Assembly: GCF_016861605.1 (NCBI RefSeq)
Contig: NZ_BOLM01000007.1
Coordinates: forward strand, 62,001 to 126,000
Direction: 5' to 3'
Length of the DNA: 64,000 bases
Origin: Levilactobacillus wangkuiensis
Lineage (GTDB): Bacteria > Bacillota > Bacilli > Lactobacillales > Lactobacillaceae
A program made the translations under genes and the position numbers. The first letter of the stretch is position 1; every line of letters begins with the position of its first letter. This document shows positions 34,547 through 42,504 of this stretch, piece by piece. The notes beneath the pieces are model-generated. The model had not been told where the DNA came from. It ran no database searches and worked only from the letters and a program-made list of their open reading frames with translations.

Positions 34547-35590
34547 CTACTTCACTGGATTGACAATATCCCAGTGCTCGGCGATTAGATTGTCTTCTAC
34601 TCTGAAGAGATCGTAGTAGATCTTGTCAATGCCCTCCGCATGGCCCTCGGAGATTGCTAGCGCGAAGTTACCATCGGCGATAACGTGATCGATTGCCGTG
34701 TAGATAGATTCTTTGCCGACCGACTTCAACATCTGGACCCCCTTCTTGACGGTTTCCAATCCATCGGGAATCCCAACGTGATGCTGGATATAGTCCGCAC
34801 TCATGTATGCATCAGCGTGTTCGAGATGGGGACCATTCATGAGCGTGGCATTAATCGTGTCCGTAACCAATTGCCGAGTCCCCTCAGCCTTAAAGTTGGC
34901 ATCAATCATCACGGGACCATCTAATTGTGTGTGACCTGAGGGCGTTGGTGTTTCCAGATAAGGTGTTGCAGTATGCAGATGTTTTTGCACCGTATCACCC
35001 GCGAATTGAAAAACGTCAAAGGTCACACTCTGGACACCGTCCGTCGTGGTCAGCGTATGTAATGCTAACCAGTCACCGTCCAGCAAGGTCCGAACGACTT
35101 TGACCTGCGTGTTAGCCTTTTGGAGTTCCTGCAATGCTAAATCGATTTTTTTCATAAGGGGTCCCTTCTTGGCATTAGCCTGCGCGAGTATCTGAGCAAT
35201 CATGTCGGCAAGGGTCGTCTGACCCAATTGTTGTTTTACTTTTTCAGTCAGTTCTTGGTAGTAGTCCCCAAGAACAGATTGGATATTGCCACCGACGATA
35301 CAGTTTAAATTCGTATTAATATCAACATTCAGTAGCTGATGATCGTCAACTGCCTGATAAATTGCGAGTAGCGAAATATCCTCCGGTGCCTTCAATAAAG
35401 TGATCTTGGAAACACCACGCTGCGTGCTTACCAATCCAGTTTGTTTGAGGTCACCCACCAGCTGGCGAATCAAAACGGGATTAGTATTCACGCTCTGAGC
35501 GATTTGCGTACTACTTAGATTTTCCTTTTCTCTAATAGAGAGCAATGCCAAGGTATGAATGGCATCACTCAATCGGGTATTGAGCCGCAA
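34547..35590 (-). CDS. Rrf2-type regulator fused to SnoaL-like domains
   Basis: A 347-residue protein. Residues 1-140 are an Rrf2 winged-helix domain of the YwnA type: SSTQIAQSVNTNPVLIRQLVGDL, then NCIVGGNIQSVLGDYYQEL. Only one Cys (C97) remains, so no Fe-S cluster is expected. Residues 145-347 look like a short SnoaL/NTF2-like segment (VKVVRTLLDGDWLALHTL) followed by a full one (DAYMSADYIQHHVGIPDGL ... YYDLFRVEDNLIAEHWDIV), as in predicted SnoaL-like proteins. The two parts are usually separate genes; the fusion suggests a one-piece ligand sensor. It starts with TTG after AAAGGGGG. Confidence 0.82.
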   Translation of the reverse strand: MRLNTRLSDAIHTLALLSIREKENLSSTQIAQSVNTNPVLIRQLVGDLKQTGLVSTQRGVSKITLLKAPEDISLLAIYQAVDDHQLLNVDINTNLNCIVGGNIQSVLGDYYQELTEKVKQQLGQTTLADMIAQILAQANAKKGPLMKKIDLALQELQKANTQVKVVRTLLDGDWLALHTLTTTDGVQSVTFDVFQFAGDTVQKHLHTATPYLETPTPSGHTQLDGPVMIDANFKAEGTRQLVTDTINATLMNGPHLEHADAYMSADYIQHHVGIPDGLETVKKGVQMLKSVGKESIYTAIDHVIADGNFALAISEGHAEGIDKIYYDLFRVEDNLIAEHWDIVNPVK

Positions 35591-35822
35591 AGCAAGGCCC
35601 CCTTTGTGTATTTATTGTTATTACATGATTAACTATATCCCGTTTAAGGTGTAATGTCAATAAATACATCTCCGATTTTAAAAAAAGCGGAGGCTCTATC
35701 TGAAATAATATATTAAATTTTATAAAAAGCACCCCACCGCCAAAAATTGGTTGTGAGATGCCTTAATGTATAGAACTAACTTGATAAGCATAAGATTCAA
35801 CGGTTACGGGCTAAACCTGTAT

Positions 35823-35837
35823 CACCAGCCCGGAGGC
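35823..35837 (+). repeat. Remnant end of the dispersed repeat
   Basis: CACCAGCCCGGAGGC is the 3' terminus of the repeat family with no body before it. The sequence just left (CATAAGATTCA...GGGCTAAACCTGT) resembles the 5' flank of copy A3 (CATAAGATTCA...GGACTAAACATGT), so an element seems to have been lost leaving flank joined to end. Confidence 0.55.
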
Positions 35838-35847
35838 AGTACAGCCA

Positions 35848-36507
35848 TTAAACTTTCTGGTAAAGGTGCCGCAGCGTCTTCAAATCACCCGCCGACAAAT
35901 GCGTCGTCCCTTGGTCGATGGGATACATGACCGAGTTGTGACTGTGACTGTGATCCAAACCGACCGCGTGACCGATCTCATGAATGGCGACCGAGAGACG
36001 CACACTTTGCGGATATTTCAGATTCATCCCCGCGCGCGCATGGTTAGCCGTGTACCCCTGAAAACCAGTGACTTCCTCAATTTCTGGGCCCCCTTTGCCC
36101 AGTTCCAAGTATGTGCTCTGATTCTCCGGCATCTCCTTACTGTAGGCAAAGAAGGCAATCTCGTTCTGGTGCGCAGTGGCGTCCCCCGCCACTAAATTCA
36201 CGATGCCCGTTTCGTTATAGACGGCAACGGCCTTTTCAAAGGTGTGCACCATCTTATCCGGAACTTCAGTACCAAAGCGATAATAATAGGTCTTGCTTAA
36301 CGTTTGCGGCTTAACAATTGATTCAACGGGTGTAGCACGCTTAGACTCCTCGCGCCCCACCATGGGCAACTGAACGCCCAGCCGACTAGTGGCCTGAGCA
36401 ACTGTGATCTCTGACATCGCAACAAATTTAGGAAATTTTCCCCAGACACTAACTAGCATGACGCTCCCCAAGAGTAAAACTGCTAGTAGGCCCCAAAGCT
36501 TCCGCAT
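35848..36507 (-). CDS. Second matrixin-type zinc metalloprotease
   Basis: A 219-residue paralogue of the protein at 32485. It has one N-terminal membrane segment (about 5-23), the zinc site HEIGHAVGLDH (H176, E177, H180, H186) and Met-turn SVMYP (Met194). The two proteins share blocks such as YYYRF/YYYHF, HQNEIAFFAY/HQNGLTFFTY and LGKGGP/LGEGGP, and then diverge, so the duplication is old. ATG 36507 follows AGGAG by eight bases. An alternative start at 36525 lacks a site. Substrate unknown. Confidence 0.88.
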   Translation of the reverse strand: MRKLWGLLAVLLLGSVMLVSVWGKFPKFVAMSEITVAQATSRLGVQLPMVGREESKRATPVESIVKPQTLSKTYYYRFGTEVPDKMVHTFEKAVAVYNETGIVNLVAGDATAHQNEIAFFAYSKEMPENQSTYLELGKGGPEIEEVTGFQGYTANHARAGMNLKYPQSVRLSVAIHEIGHAVGLDHSHSHNSVMYPIDQGTTHLSAGDLKTLRHLYQKV

Positions 36508-36716
36508 ATTCTCGCTCCTATCCAACTGACTAGTGCCAGTCTACCGAGAAACACGAAACACCGCCACCAATCCAGACTAAGATAGTCGGAATCCAAGACT
36601 TTCTTAAACTATTGACGGGGATACATTAGGTTTCTAATCTATTTTTCATTATGTAAACGGCGTTATTAAAGAATTTATAACCAGCTGTATTAAATTTCTC
36701 TAATTTAGTTCACACC

Positions 36717-36754
36717 AAAAGCCCACAACAAGCCATCTTGCCGTGGGCCTTTTC
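36717..36754 (-). terminator. Terminator of the apbE operon
   Basis: GCCCACAACAAG (36721-36732) pairs with CTTGCCGTGGGC (36737-36748), with A-run and T-run flanks; it sits about 17 bp after the apbE stop. Confidence 0.9.
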
Positions 36755-36770
36755 ACATGCGATTCATTTC

Positions 36771-37535
36771 TTAAAATTCTACTAAGTTATCCTGGGCGGT
36801 GACCAGTAACCCCATAATTTCGAGATGATGATGCTGTTTAAACGCCGCAAATGCCCGTTCGCCCATGGCCACCGCCGTCGTTGCCAACGTATCGGCCGCA
36901 ATCAGGCTGGGGGCCAACACGGTGGCTTGGTTCAGACTGGGGGCGCCCTCCTGACATTGAATGGGGCCACCAATCGCGCTGCCACCCCGCATCGAGGTCG
37001 CCATCGCCCCATTTTTAACGCGATAACGTTTGATGACGTGACTCATATCGCTCGGAGACTCGACCCCCACGTTCCAGACAAATTCGCTGCGCGCGGTCAC
37101 GCCCATCTGCACGTCGCCCCCGCCGTTGATTGCCGCCGCGACCAGACTCTGATCGTGTAACAACGGCTGAAGATACATTTCAAACGCCTGAAAGAGCATC
37201 CAGCCCTTCAGGAGCCCGCGTGGGTCAAACGTCCCCGCGTAAAAGGGATCAAAGGCATTGCCGGTGTCCGTCTGCGCCTTGAGGGCCAGCTGATAGACGG
37301 CCTGCAATTCCGGACTGAAGGCGGACGGGGCCAATTCGCCGCGCTGAAACTGACAAAGTTCCGAATCCGTACGGTCGCATGAAAAACACAGGTTCAATCG
37401 CATAAAATACCGAGAAAGATTCGTGATCAACTGCCGAAACGTTGACTCGGACAGATGGCCAAACCGGGGCATGACCAACCGGACATCGATTGGCGCCGTT
37501 CCCGTTTCAATTTGAATGGTTAATAATTTGCTCAC
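36771..37535 (-). CDS. apbE: ApbE-like FAD:protein FMN transferase
   Basis: Attaches FMN from FAD to Thr/Ser of target proteins. At 254 residues it is shorter than the usual 300-350 and has no signal peptide or lipobox, so it is probably cytoplasmic. Family motifs are present: FDPFYAG and DPRGLLKGW (95-112), INGGGDV (136-142), and DTLATTAVAMG with the metal-binding Asp near 215. It starts with GTG 37535, overlapping the stop of the 53-residue gene upstream as GTGA, so the two are translationally coupled. That neighbour could be its substrate or partner. Confidence 0.88.
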   Translation of the reverse strand: MSKLLTIQIETGTAPIDVRLVMPRFGHLSESTFRQLITNLSRYFMRLNLCFSCDRTDSELCQFQRGELAPSAFSPELQAVYQLALKAQTDTGNAFDPFYAGTFDPRGLLKGWMLFQAFEMYLQPLLHDQSLVAAAINGGGDVQMGVTARSEFVWNVGVESPSDMSHVIKRYRVKNGAMATSMRGGSAIGGPIQCQEGAPSLNQATVLAPSLIAADTLATTAVAMGERAFAAFKQHHHLEIMGLLVTAQDNLVEF

Positions 37536-37693
37536 TTGGCCCGCCCCCCATTCGTGTACAGCAGCGTGACGGGTACCCGATCATTAATCACCGCAGTCGC
37601 CGATGACTTCGCTTCCCTGAGCAGCGTCACCCCATCCACTAAAACGGCCACCACCAGCAAACCAGTTAACACCCCACGTAAAAACCGTTTCAT
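37532..37693 (-). CDS. 53-residue single-pass membrane protein coupled to apbE
   Basis: ATG 37693 follows GAGGTG by six bases. The protein has a basic start (MKRFLRG), one membrane helix (about 7-25), then a short polar tail. The tail begins REAKSSATAV; E27-A-K-S-S-A-T33 resembles the flavinylation motif D-x-x-(S/T)-(G/S)-A-T recognised by ApbE enzymes. The stop codon overlaps the apbE GTG. I know no named family; the link to flavinylation is inference from the motif and coupling. The positive-inside rule puts the motif outside, while ApbE here seems cytoplasmic, which argues against it. Confidence 0.65.
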   Translation of the reverse strand: MKRFLRGVLTGLLVVAVLVDGVTLLREAKSSATAVINDRVPVTLLYTNGGRAK

Positions 37694-37843
37694 GTGCGTC
37701 ACCTCACTCTTTATTTCGAGTATACCTACAAATGTCCCGTACTCGTCGTGGGAACCTCGGGTAGGTTAAGTGACCGCCAAAAGCGCTCTGTGATACAAAA
37801 AAATAGCCCAGGAAAACTCCCAGACTACCCTTGCAGTTCACAG

Positions 37844-38659
37844 CTATTTGCCTAAAACCACCTGTTGAATCGTCTTTAAGACGCCATCGTGTTCGTTATC
37901 GACGGTCGTCACGTGTTGCGCCGCCGCTTGAATCGCAGCGTCAGCATTGGCCATCGCAAAACCGCTCCCGGCAAATTGTAACAACGGCACGTCATTCACG
38001 CCGTCGCCAAAGGCCATGATGTTGGCTGCCGTGAGTCCCTGTTGCTGCGCCAGCCATTGAATCGCCGGCAGCTTACCCACGTTGGCCGCCACGATGTCAA
38101 TGACCCCGTAACCACTGTCATGGGCATGGAGCCGGCCGTCAAAGTAGGTGTTGAGTCGGTCAACCAATTCGGCTGCCTGGTCTGGCGCCGTCGACACACT
38201 AATTTTCTTGATTCGATCATCCACGGTCGCTAAGCTCTCCACCTGTTGCAAATTGTCATAGTAGGCTTCGGCCGCGTCAATCAGCTGTTGTGGCGCGCCG
38301 AGTTCCGTGTAGGACGCCCGTTCCCCGGTTAGAATCACGTAGGTATGCCGCAGAAAGTCCTGATGCCGATCCACACTGACGAACTGTTCAACATCCGTCG
38401 CCGTCAAACTACCATCAAAAATTTGTTGACCATCCTGATAGATAGACGCCCCATTTTCAGCGACCATCACCAAATTAGGGGCTAAACTGTCCGCAAAGAG
38501 ATCTCGTAGATGGGCGTACTCATTGCCTGAAGCCAAGACCAAGGTAATCTGCCGTGCGCGCAACGCGGCCAGCACCTCGCGCATCAGCGGCCGATTGTAA
38601 CTCTGGTCAGCATGCAACAGCGTGCCATTCAGGTCCGTTGCGATTAATTTAATTGCCAA
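37844..38659 (-). CDS. Cof-type HAD-superfamily phosphatase
   Basis: A 271-residue HAD hydrolase of the Cof (IIB) group. Motif 1 IATDLNGTLL (the second Asp of DxD is replaced by Asn), motif 2 LVLASGN, and motif 4 AFGDGVNDVPLLQFAGSGFAMANA are clear. These enzymes dephosphorylate sugar phosphates or flavin and pyridoxal phosphates. I chose TTG 38659 because GAGGAG lies just upstream and the family motif starts right after; the frame is open further upstream without a site. The DLN change at the acid/base position may lower or alter activity. Confidence 0.88.
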   Translation of the reverse strand: MAIKLIATDLNGTLLHADQSYNRPLMREVLAALRARQITLVLASGNEYAHLRDLFADSLAPNLVMVAENGASIYQDGQQIFDGSLTATDVEQFVSVDRHQDFLRHTYVILTGERASYTELGAPQQLIDAAEAYYDNLQQVESLATVDDRIKKISVSTAPDQAAELVDRLNTYFDGRLHAHDSGYGVIDIVAANVGKLPAIQWLAQQQGLTAANIMAFGDGVNDVPLLQFAGSGFAMANADAAIQAAAQHVTTVDNEHDGVLKTIQQVVLGK

Positions 38660-38794
38660 AATTTCACTCCTCAAAAATAACTGTGTGCAGTCATTATACG
38701 CGTCCACCCGGGTAAAACACAAAAAGAAATCCGAATCGGTTGACCCTGAACCACAGCGAGAGATTTTGACAGTCACCACGGTCGCCTGATTAGA

Positions 38795-40144
38795 CTACCT
38801 AGCCTGCTGTTGCTGTTGACTCGCTAACAAGACCAAAGCCGCGAGAAAACTTAATCCGGAAATCGCCGTAATAATGAGCAACTGCGCCACGTAACTCGTT
38901 GTAAAGGGGTGCAGCCCACTGGTCAGCGCCGCCACAACCGAAATGCCGACCGATTGGCCAAACTGATGAACCGTGTTGACCACTCCGGAAGCGGCACCAG
39001 CAATTTCAGCATCGGTGTTTGCTACCCCCTCAACCGTTAGCGGACTCAACACTAGGCCCTGACCAACTCCAAAGATCATCATCGGTAGCGCAAAGGCAAT
39101 CCAATAACCCCGATTCAGCCCCAAGATGACCGTGAGCGAAACACCTAAAGTAACCAATACCACGGCAATCACAATCAACCTTGCATTGCCTAACTTACTG
39201 GATAGCCGTGACACCTGAAGTGCCCCAAAGAATTGTGGAATCGTCACGGGCAGGAAGGCTAACCCGGTCAGTAACGGTGAAAAACCATAGATATGTTGTA
39301 ACGCTTGCGTGGTGACAAAGAAATAAGCAAACGCGGCCCCGATAAAGAAGAAGCGAGCAACGTAGGCACTGTTCCGTCGTCGGTCAGAAAATAACCGTAA
39401 CGGCATAATGGGATTTTTGACTGCCCCTTCAGCATAGGTGAACAGCCCCAGCGCAATCACGGCAATGACTAATGCCAACCGCTGGTGCACCGTCCCATCG
39501 ATGCTGTAAACCAAGGCCGACAACCCTAACACTGATAAGAAGGTGCCGACAATATCCAGACGATTTGTTCGCTGGCTTTCACGGTTCTTCACAAAGAATA
39601 ACGTCAGTACAAACATCAATCCCCCCACTGGAACGTTTAAAAAGAAGCCGACTCGCCAGGAGAAGGCACTCGTGATTACGCCACCCAGCACCATCCCAAA
39701 ACTTGCGCCAATCCCAGCGGTCGTCCCATAGGCGGCAATGGCCTGCGACCGCATCTTCCCCTGATAATTATCCAGAAGCAGTGCCAACGTGGTCGGTGCC
39801 AGAATAGCTGAACCCACGCCCTGAAACGCGCGCATAGCAATAATCATCGGGCCAGTCGTCGCCAAGCCGACCATTAATGAACCAACTGAGAACACTAGCA
39901 AGCCAATTAAAAATACCCGCCTACGACCGTACACATCACCAATCCGTCCGCCAAACAATTGGAAACCACCAAAGGTCAAGGTATAGGCACTGCTGACCCA
40001 CGCCAACATTTGCGAATCTAAGTGCAGGTCCGCCGCTATCTTCACGGTACTCGTGAACACAATTGAATTATCCAGGAGGATCATAAAATAACTTAATAAA
40101 ATAATCGGTAAAACAATCCCAAATTTCTCTTTACTCCGTGTCAT
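38795..40144 (-). CDS. MFS drug transporter, DHA2 type
   Basis: A 449-residue proton-driven efflux pump with about 13-14 hydrophobic helices. It shows motif A GRIGDVYGRRRVFLIG after helix 2, motif C-like GTTAGIGASFGMVLGGV in helix 5, and LDNSIVFTS in helix 1, the layout of the DHA2 (14-helix) family. ATG 40144 follows GAGG; a TTG six bases earlier is too close to the site. No dedicated regulator is next to it; a nested inverted repeat at 40245-40314 lies upstream. Substrate unknown. Confidence 0.9.
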   Translation of the reverse strand: MTRSKEKFGIVLPIILLSYFMILLDNSIVFTSTVKIAADLHLDSQMLAWVSSAYTLTFGGFQLFGGRIGDVYGRRRVFLIGLLVFSVGSLMVGLATTGPMIIAMRAFQGVGSAILAPTTLALLLDNYQGKMRSQAIAAYGTTAGIGASFGMVLGGVITSAFSWRVGFFLNVPVGGLMFVLTLFFVKNRESQRTNRLDIVGTFLSVLGLSALVYSIDGTVHQRLALVIAVIALGLFTYAEGAVKNPIMPLRLFSDRRRNSAYVARFFFIGAAFAYFFVTTQALQHIYGFSPLLTGLAFLPVTIPQFFGALQVSRLSSKLGNARLIVIAVVLVTLGVSLTVILGLNRGYWIAFALPMMIFGVGQGLVLSPLTVEGVANTDAEIAGAASGVVNTVHQFGQSVGISVVAALTSGLHPFTTSYVAQLLIITAISGLSFLAALVLLASQQQQQAR

Positions 40145-40244
40145 AATCAAGCCTCATCTTCACTTTAAAATAGTCTCATCCAACCCTGTTTCTTTGGAGG
40201 TGAATGAGTCCATCATAGCGAGCATTGGCCTGATTGAAAATTAC

Positions 40245-40314
40245 CAGATAGGCATGCTAGTATGCGTGGCTTGTATACTAGAGGTGCTATGCCTGACACG
40301 ACAACGCCTATCTG
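40245..40314. repeat. Nested inverted repeat upstream of the MFS gene
   Basis: CAGATAGGC (40245-40253) pairs with GCCTATCTG (40306-40314). Inside, GGCAT with ATGCC and CTAGTAT (40257-40263) with ATACTAG (40275-40281) form a second hairpin. It may be an operator, a small mobile element or a remnant. Confidence 0.6.
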
Positions 40315-40419
40315 TTTTCGAGCGCGGACGAAAAAACGCCTGGGATAAAGTTCCCCAGACGTTTGAAATTCGCCACAACTTAACCAAAGAATCAGCCAAT
40401 TTCACGATTTTTAGGTACA

Positions 40420-40460
40420 AAAAAACTCCCAGAAGCCGCGGACTTCGTGGGAGTTTCTCT
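40420..40460 (-). terminator. Terminator of rpmF
   Basis: AACTCCCA...GAAG pairs with CTTCG.TGGGAGTT around CCGCGGA, with an A-run on the plus strand that is a T-run on the minus strand. It lies just after the rpmF stop. Confidence 0.88.
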
Positions 40461-40473
40461 AAACTAATAAAAA

Positions 40474-40662
40474 TTAGTTGTTTGCGTTCTTAACCGCAAC
40501 GACCTGACGGCCATCGTAGAAACCGCAACTTGGGCAAACCATGTGTGACTTACGTAATTCACCACAGTTAGGGCAAGCAGTTAAATTAGGCGTGGTTAAC
40601 TTGATGTGACCACGACGCATAGCTTTTTTCGTCTTAGACGTTTTCCGTGCTGGTACAGCCAA
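40474..40662 (-). CDS. rpmF: Ribosomal protein L32
   Basis: A 62-residue L32 beginning AVPARKTSKTKKAMRRGH, with a zinc ribbon of two Cys pairs (CPNC and CPSC). The start is a TTG at 40662 with a near-perfect AAAGGAGGTG seven bases ahead; there is no ATG that keeps the family start. It follows yceD by 66 bp, as in most bacteria. Confidence 0.95.
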   Translation of the reverse strand: MAVPARKTSKTKKAMRRGHIKLTTPNLTACPNCGELRKSHMVCPSCGFYDGRQVVAVKNANN

Positions 40663-40728
40663 AGAAAACACCTCCTTTAAATAAATTATATCCACTAGTG
40701 AAAAAATTTTTAAGGCTTACAAAGGCGA

Positions 40729-41280
40729 TTATTGATCATCCTGATCAGGGAAGAAATCTTTTAACTTTGCAAGACGTGGATCAACTGATTGATTTTCCTT
40801 CTCTACCTTAGCCAGGTCAGCCTCGGAAACGACTTCCCAGTCGTCACCCGTTGGCATCTGTTCACCCTGCTTTTCAGCGTCAGAAAGAATGTGCATCGGA
40901 ATCTGTAAAATAATGTTATCCCCGATGGCTTTATCGAAATCGATTTCGTCATCCTTAACCACCATCACAACGTCGGTCTTCTCAAACCGTTGCGTTGCGG
41001 CGGGGTCGGAAACATAGAATTCCGTCATGTTGAAGTCAACGGGCAGGTCAACCGGTGCTAAAGACCGGCTGGATGGGACCGTTAAGTCCGCAGTGACCCG
41101 TGCATCAACGACAACGTCACCATCCACAACGGACACAATGCCCTTAGCGTGGACGGGACTTAAATCTAGAACATCATCGCTAAAACGTTCCATCAAGTCC
41201 GCCTTCAAATCCAGCGTCTCGTCGAACGGTAACGGATCGTTCCGGTGATTCTTGCGGAGCTCGGTCAACGACCATTTCAT
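40729..41280 (-). CDS. yceD: YceD/DUF177 protein
   Basis: A 183-residue acidic protein of the YceD (DUF177) family, always found next to rpmF and linked to 23S rRNA accumulation in other bacteria. The N-terminal MKWSLTELRKNHRNDPLPF and the central LPVDFNMTEFYVSD are typical; the tail is highly acidic (FFPDQDDQ). Co-transcription with rpmF is likely from spacing. Confidence 0.9.
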   Translation of the reverse strand: MKWSLTELRKNHRNDPLPFDETLDLKADLMERFSDDVLDLSPVHAKGIVSVVDGDVVVDARVTADLTVPSSRSLAPVDLPVDFNMTEFYVSDPAATQRFEKTDVVMVVKDDEIDFDKAIGDNIILQIPMHILSDAEKQGEQMPTGDDWEVVSEADLAKVEKENQSVDPRLAKLKDFFPDQDDQ

Positions 41281-41353
41281 CGCAATCCCTCCAATGCAAC
41301 GTGATAAATTATACCTGTCAAAAAATAAGATGTCAAGGTAATTTCCTTGATAG

Positions 41354-42502
41354 TCATTTAGAATCCGCTTTTTTTACCGGAATTCGGCCATAATCCTGGT
41401 CGATTCCGGTCACTAGGGTGCGGACAGCCCCCAACCGGTCGTCCAAGGCGCCCGGTCCCTGTTGCCAATCCCGGTCAGCTCGGCTCACCAAGGGTAACGT
41501 GACCTGCTTCTTGATCTGATGCAGATACCGCTGACCCTGCGCCGAGTAACCCAGCACCCGCAGGTATTGCGGCTGGACCGCCATTTCGGCTGGCTTAGCC
41601 TGCAATAAAATGTAGGCCGACTGGCGCTGTAAACGCGTGTAGGTGTACCGCTTGGTCTTCACCGCGTGCATAAACGCCGCAAAGTCCGGACTCGTCAGCG
41701 CCGCCCGTTTTAAGCGATACTCGACGCCCTCGGTAATCTGGTAACACTGCCGCAGGTCCGCCACGTCTCCGCTCACTAGCTGATAACGCAGTGTCGGCCA
41801 GAAGTCGGCCCAGCTGGTCAGCTGAGCCCGTTTGAGCAGCTCCAGGGTCGTTGGCGGGACAACCGGTTCCACCGCCGCCCAGTCGCCTGTCAGGGCCGCT
41901 GAACGGATAGCGGTGGCACTGGCATAAGCTGCCCCGGCATCAATGGTCGGCTCGTTGTGCTGACTGCCACGGCGAGCCAACGGTAGAAGCGTTAACGGCT
42001 GCCCCTGTCGTTGGTTAGCTAGCGCATAGAAGAACCCTAGGATATCATTGGACGCGTTCAGGGTAATCCCCGTTTGCTCCCGCAGATAGCCCTGAAATAG
42101 CGAGGCATAGGTCTGGTCAAAGCGTTTGAACGTGGTCGGGTCCGTGGGTAAATGCGCCATCAGACGGGCATAATCCATGTCCGGGTGCTCGGTGCCAAAG
42201 GCTAGCCAGTGACACTGCAACGCGGCCAATAGGCGGACACCCCCCGCCGCAAATAAATGCGCCGGTTGTAGGGCCGCGGCGCTTGGCAGTTCCACCACCA
42301 GGTCCACGCCCCCGTCTAAGGCCGCCTGCGTGCGCTGCCACTTGTCCATCAAGGCCGGTTCGCCCCGTTGGACCCAGTTGCCGCTCATCGCCGCTACGAC
42401 CACGTCAGCCCCCGTTTGAGCCTTGGCCTGTGCAATCTGGTAGGCGTGCCCATTATGAAAAGGATTATATTCCGCAATGATTCCCACTGCCTGTAACGCC
42501 AT
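41354..42502 (-). CDS. tmcAL: tRNA(Met) cytidine acetate ligase TmcAL
   Basis: Forms N4-acetylcytidine at C34 of elongator tRNA-Met from acetate and ATP. The 382-residue protein shows the nucleotidyltransferase start VGIIAEYNPFHNGHAYQI (HNGH is the HIGH-like motif), MSGNWVQRGEPALMDKW, and VELPSAAALQPA. It is the last gene of a run of overlapping or nearly touching genes from yqeG. It follows the methyltransferase with 2 bp between. Confidence 0.93.
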   Translation of the reverse strand: MALQAVGIIAEYNPFHNGHAYQIAQAKAQTGADVVVAAMSGNWVQRGEPALMDKWQRTQAALDGGVDLVVELPSAAALQPAHLFAAGGVRLLAALQCHWLAFGTEHPDMDYARLMAHLPTDPTTFKRFDQTYASLFQGYLREQTGITLNASNDILGFFYALANQRQGQPLTLLPLARRGSQHNEPTIDAGAAYASATAIRSAALTGDWAAVEPVVPPTTLELLKRAQLTSWADFWPTLRYQLVSGDVADLRQCYQITEGVEYRLKRAALTSPDFAAFMHAVKTKRYTYTRLQRQSAYILLQAKPAEMAVQPQYLRVLGYSAQGQRYLHQIKKQVTLPLVSRADRDWQQGPGALDDRLGAVRTLVTGIDQDYGRIPVKKADSK

Positions 42503-42504
42503 TG

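Larger units (their letters stand above)
40145..40473. other. Spacer with a nested inverted repeat and a terminator
   Basis: Gene-free. An open frame on the plus strand crosses the rpmF terminator and a hairpin, and lacks family features, so I do not call it. It holds the inverted repeat at 40245-40314. Confidence 0.5.

Noticed and set aside
40194-40493. 99-codon open frame on the plus strand
   Set aside because: It crosses the rpmF terminator and a nested inverted repeat and overlaps the rpmF stop; no family features.
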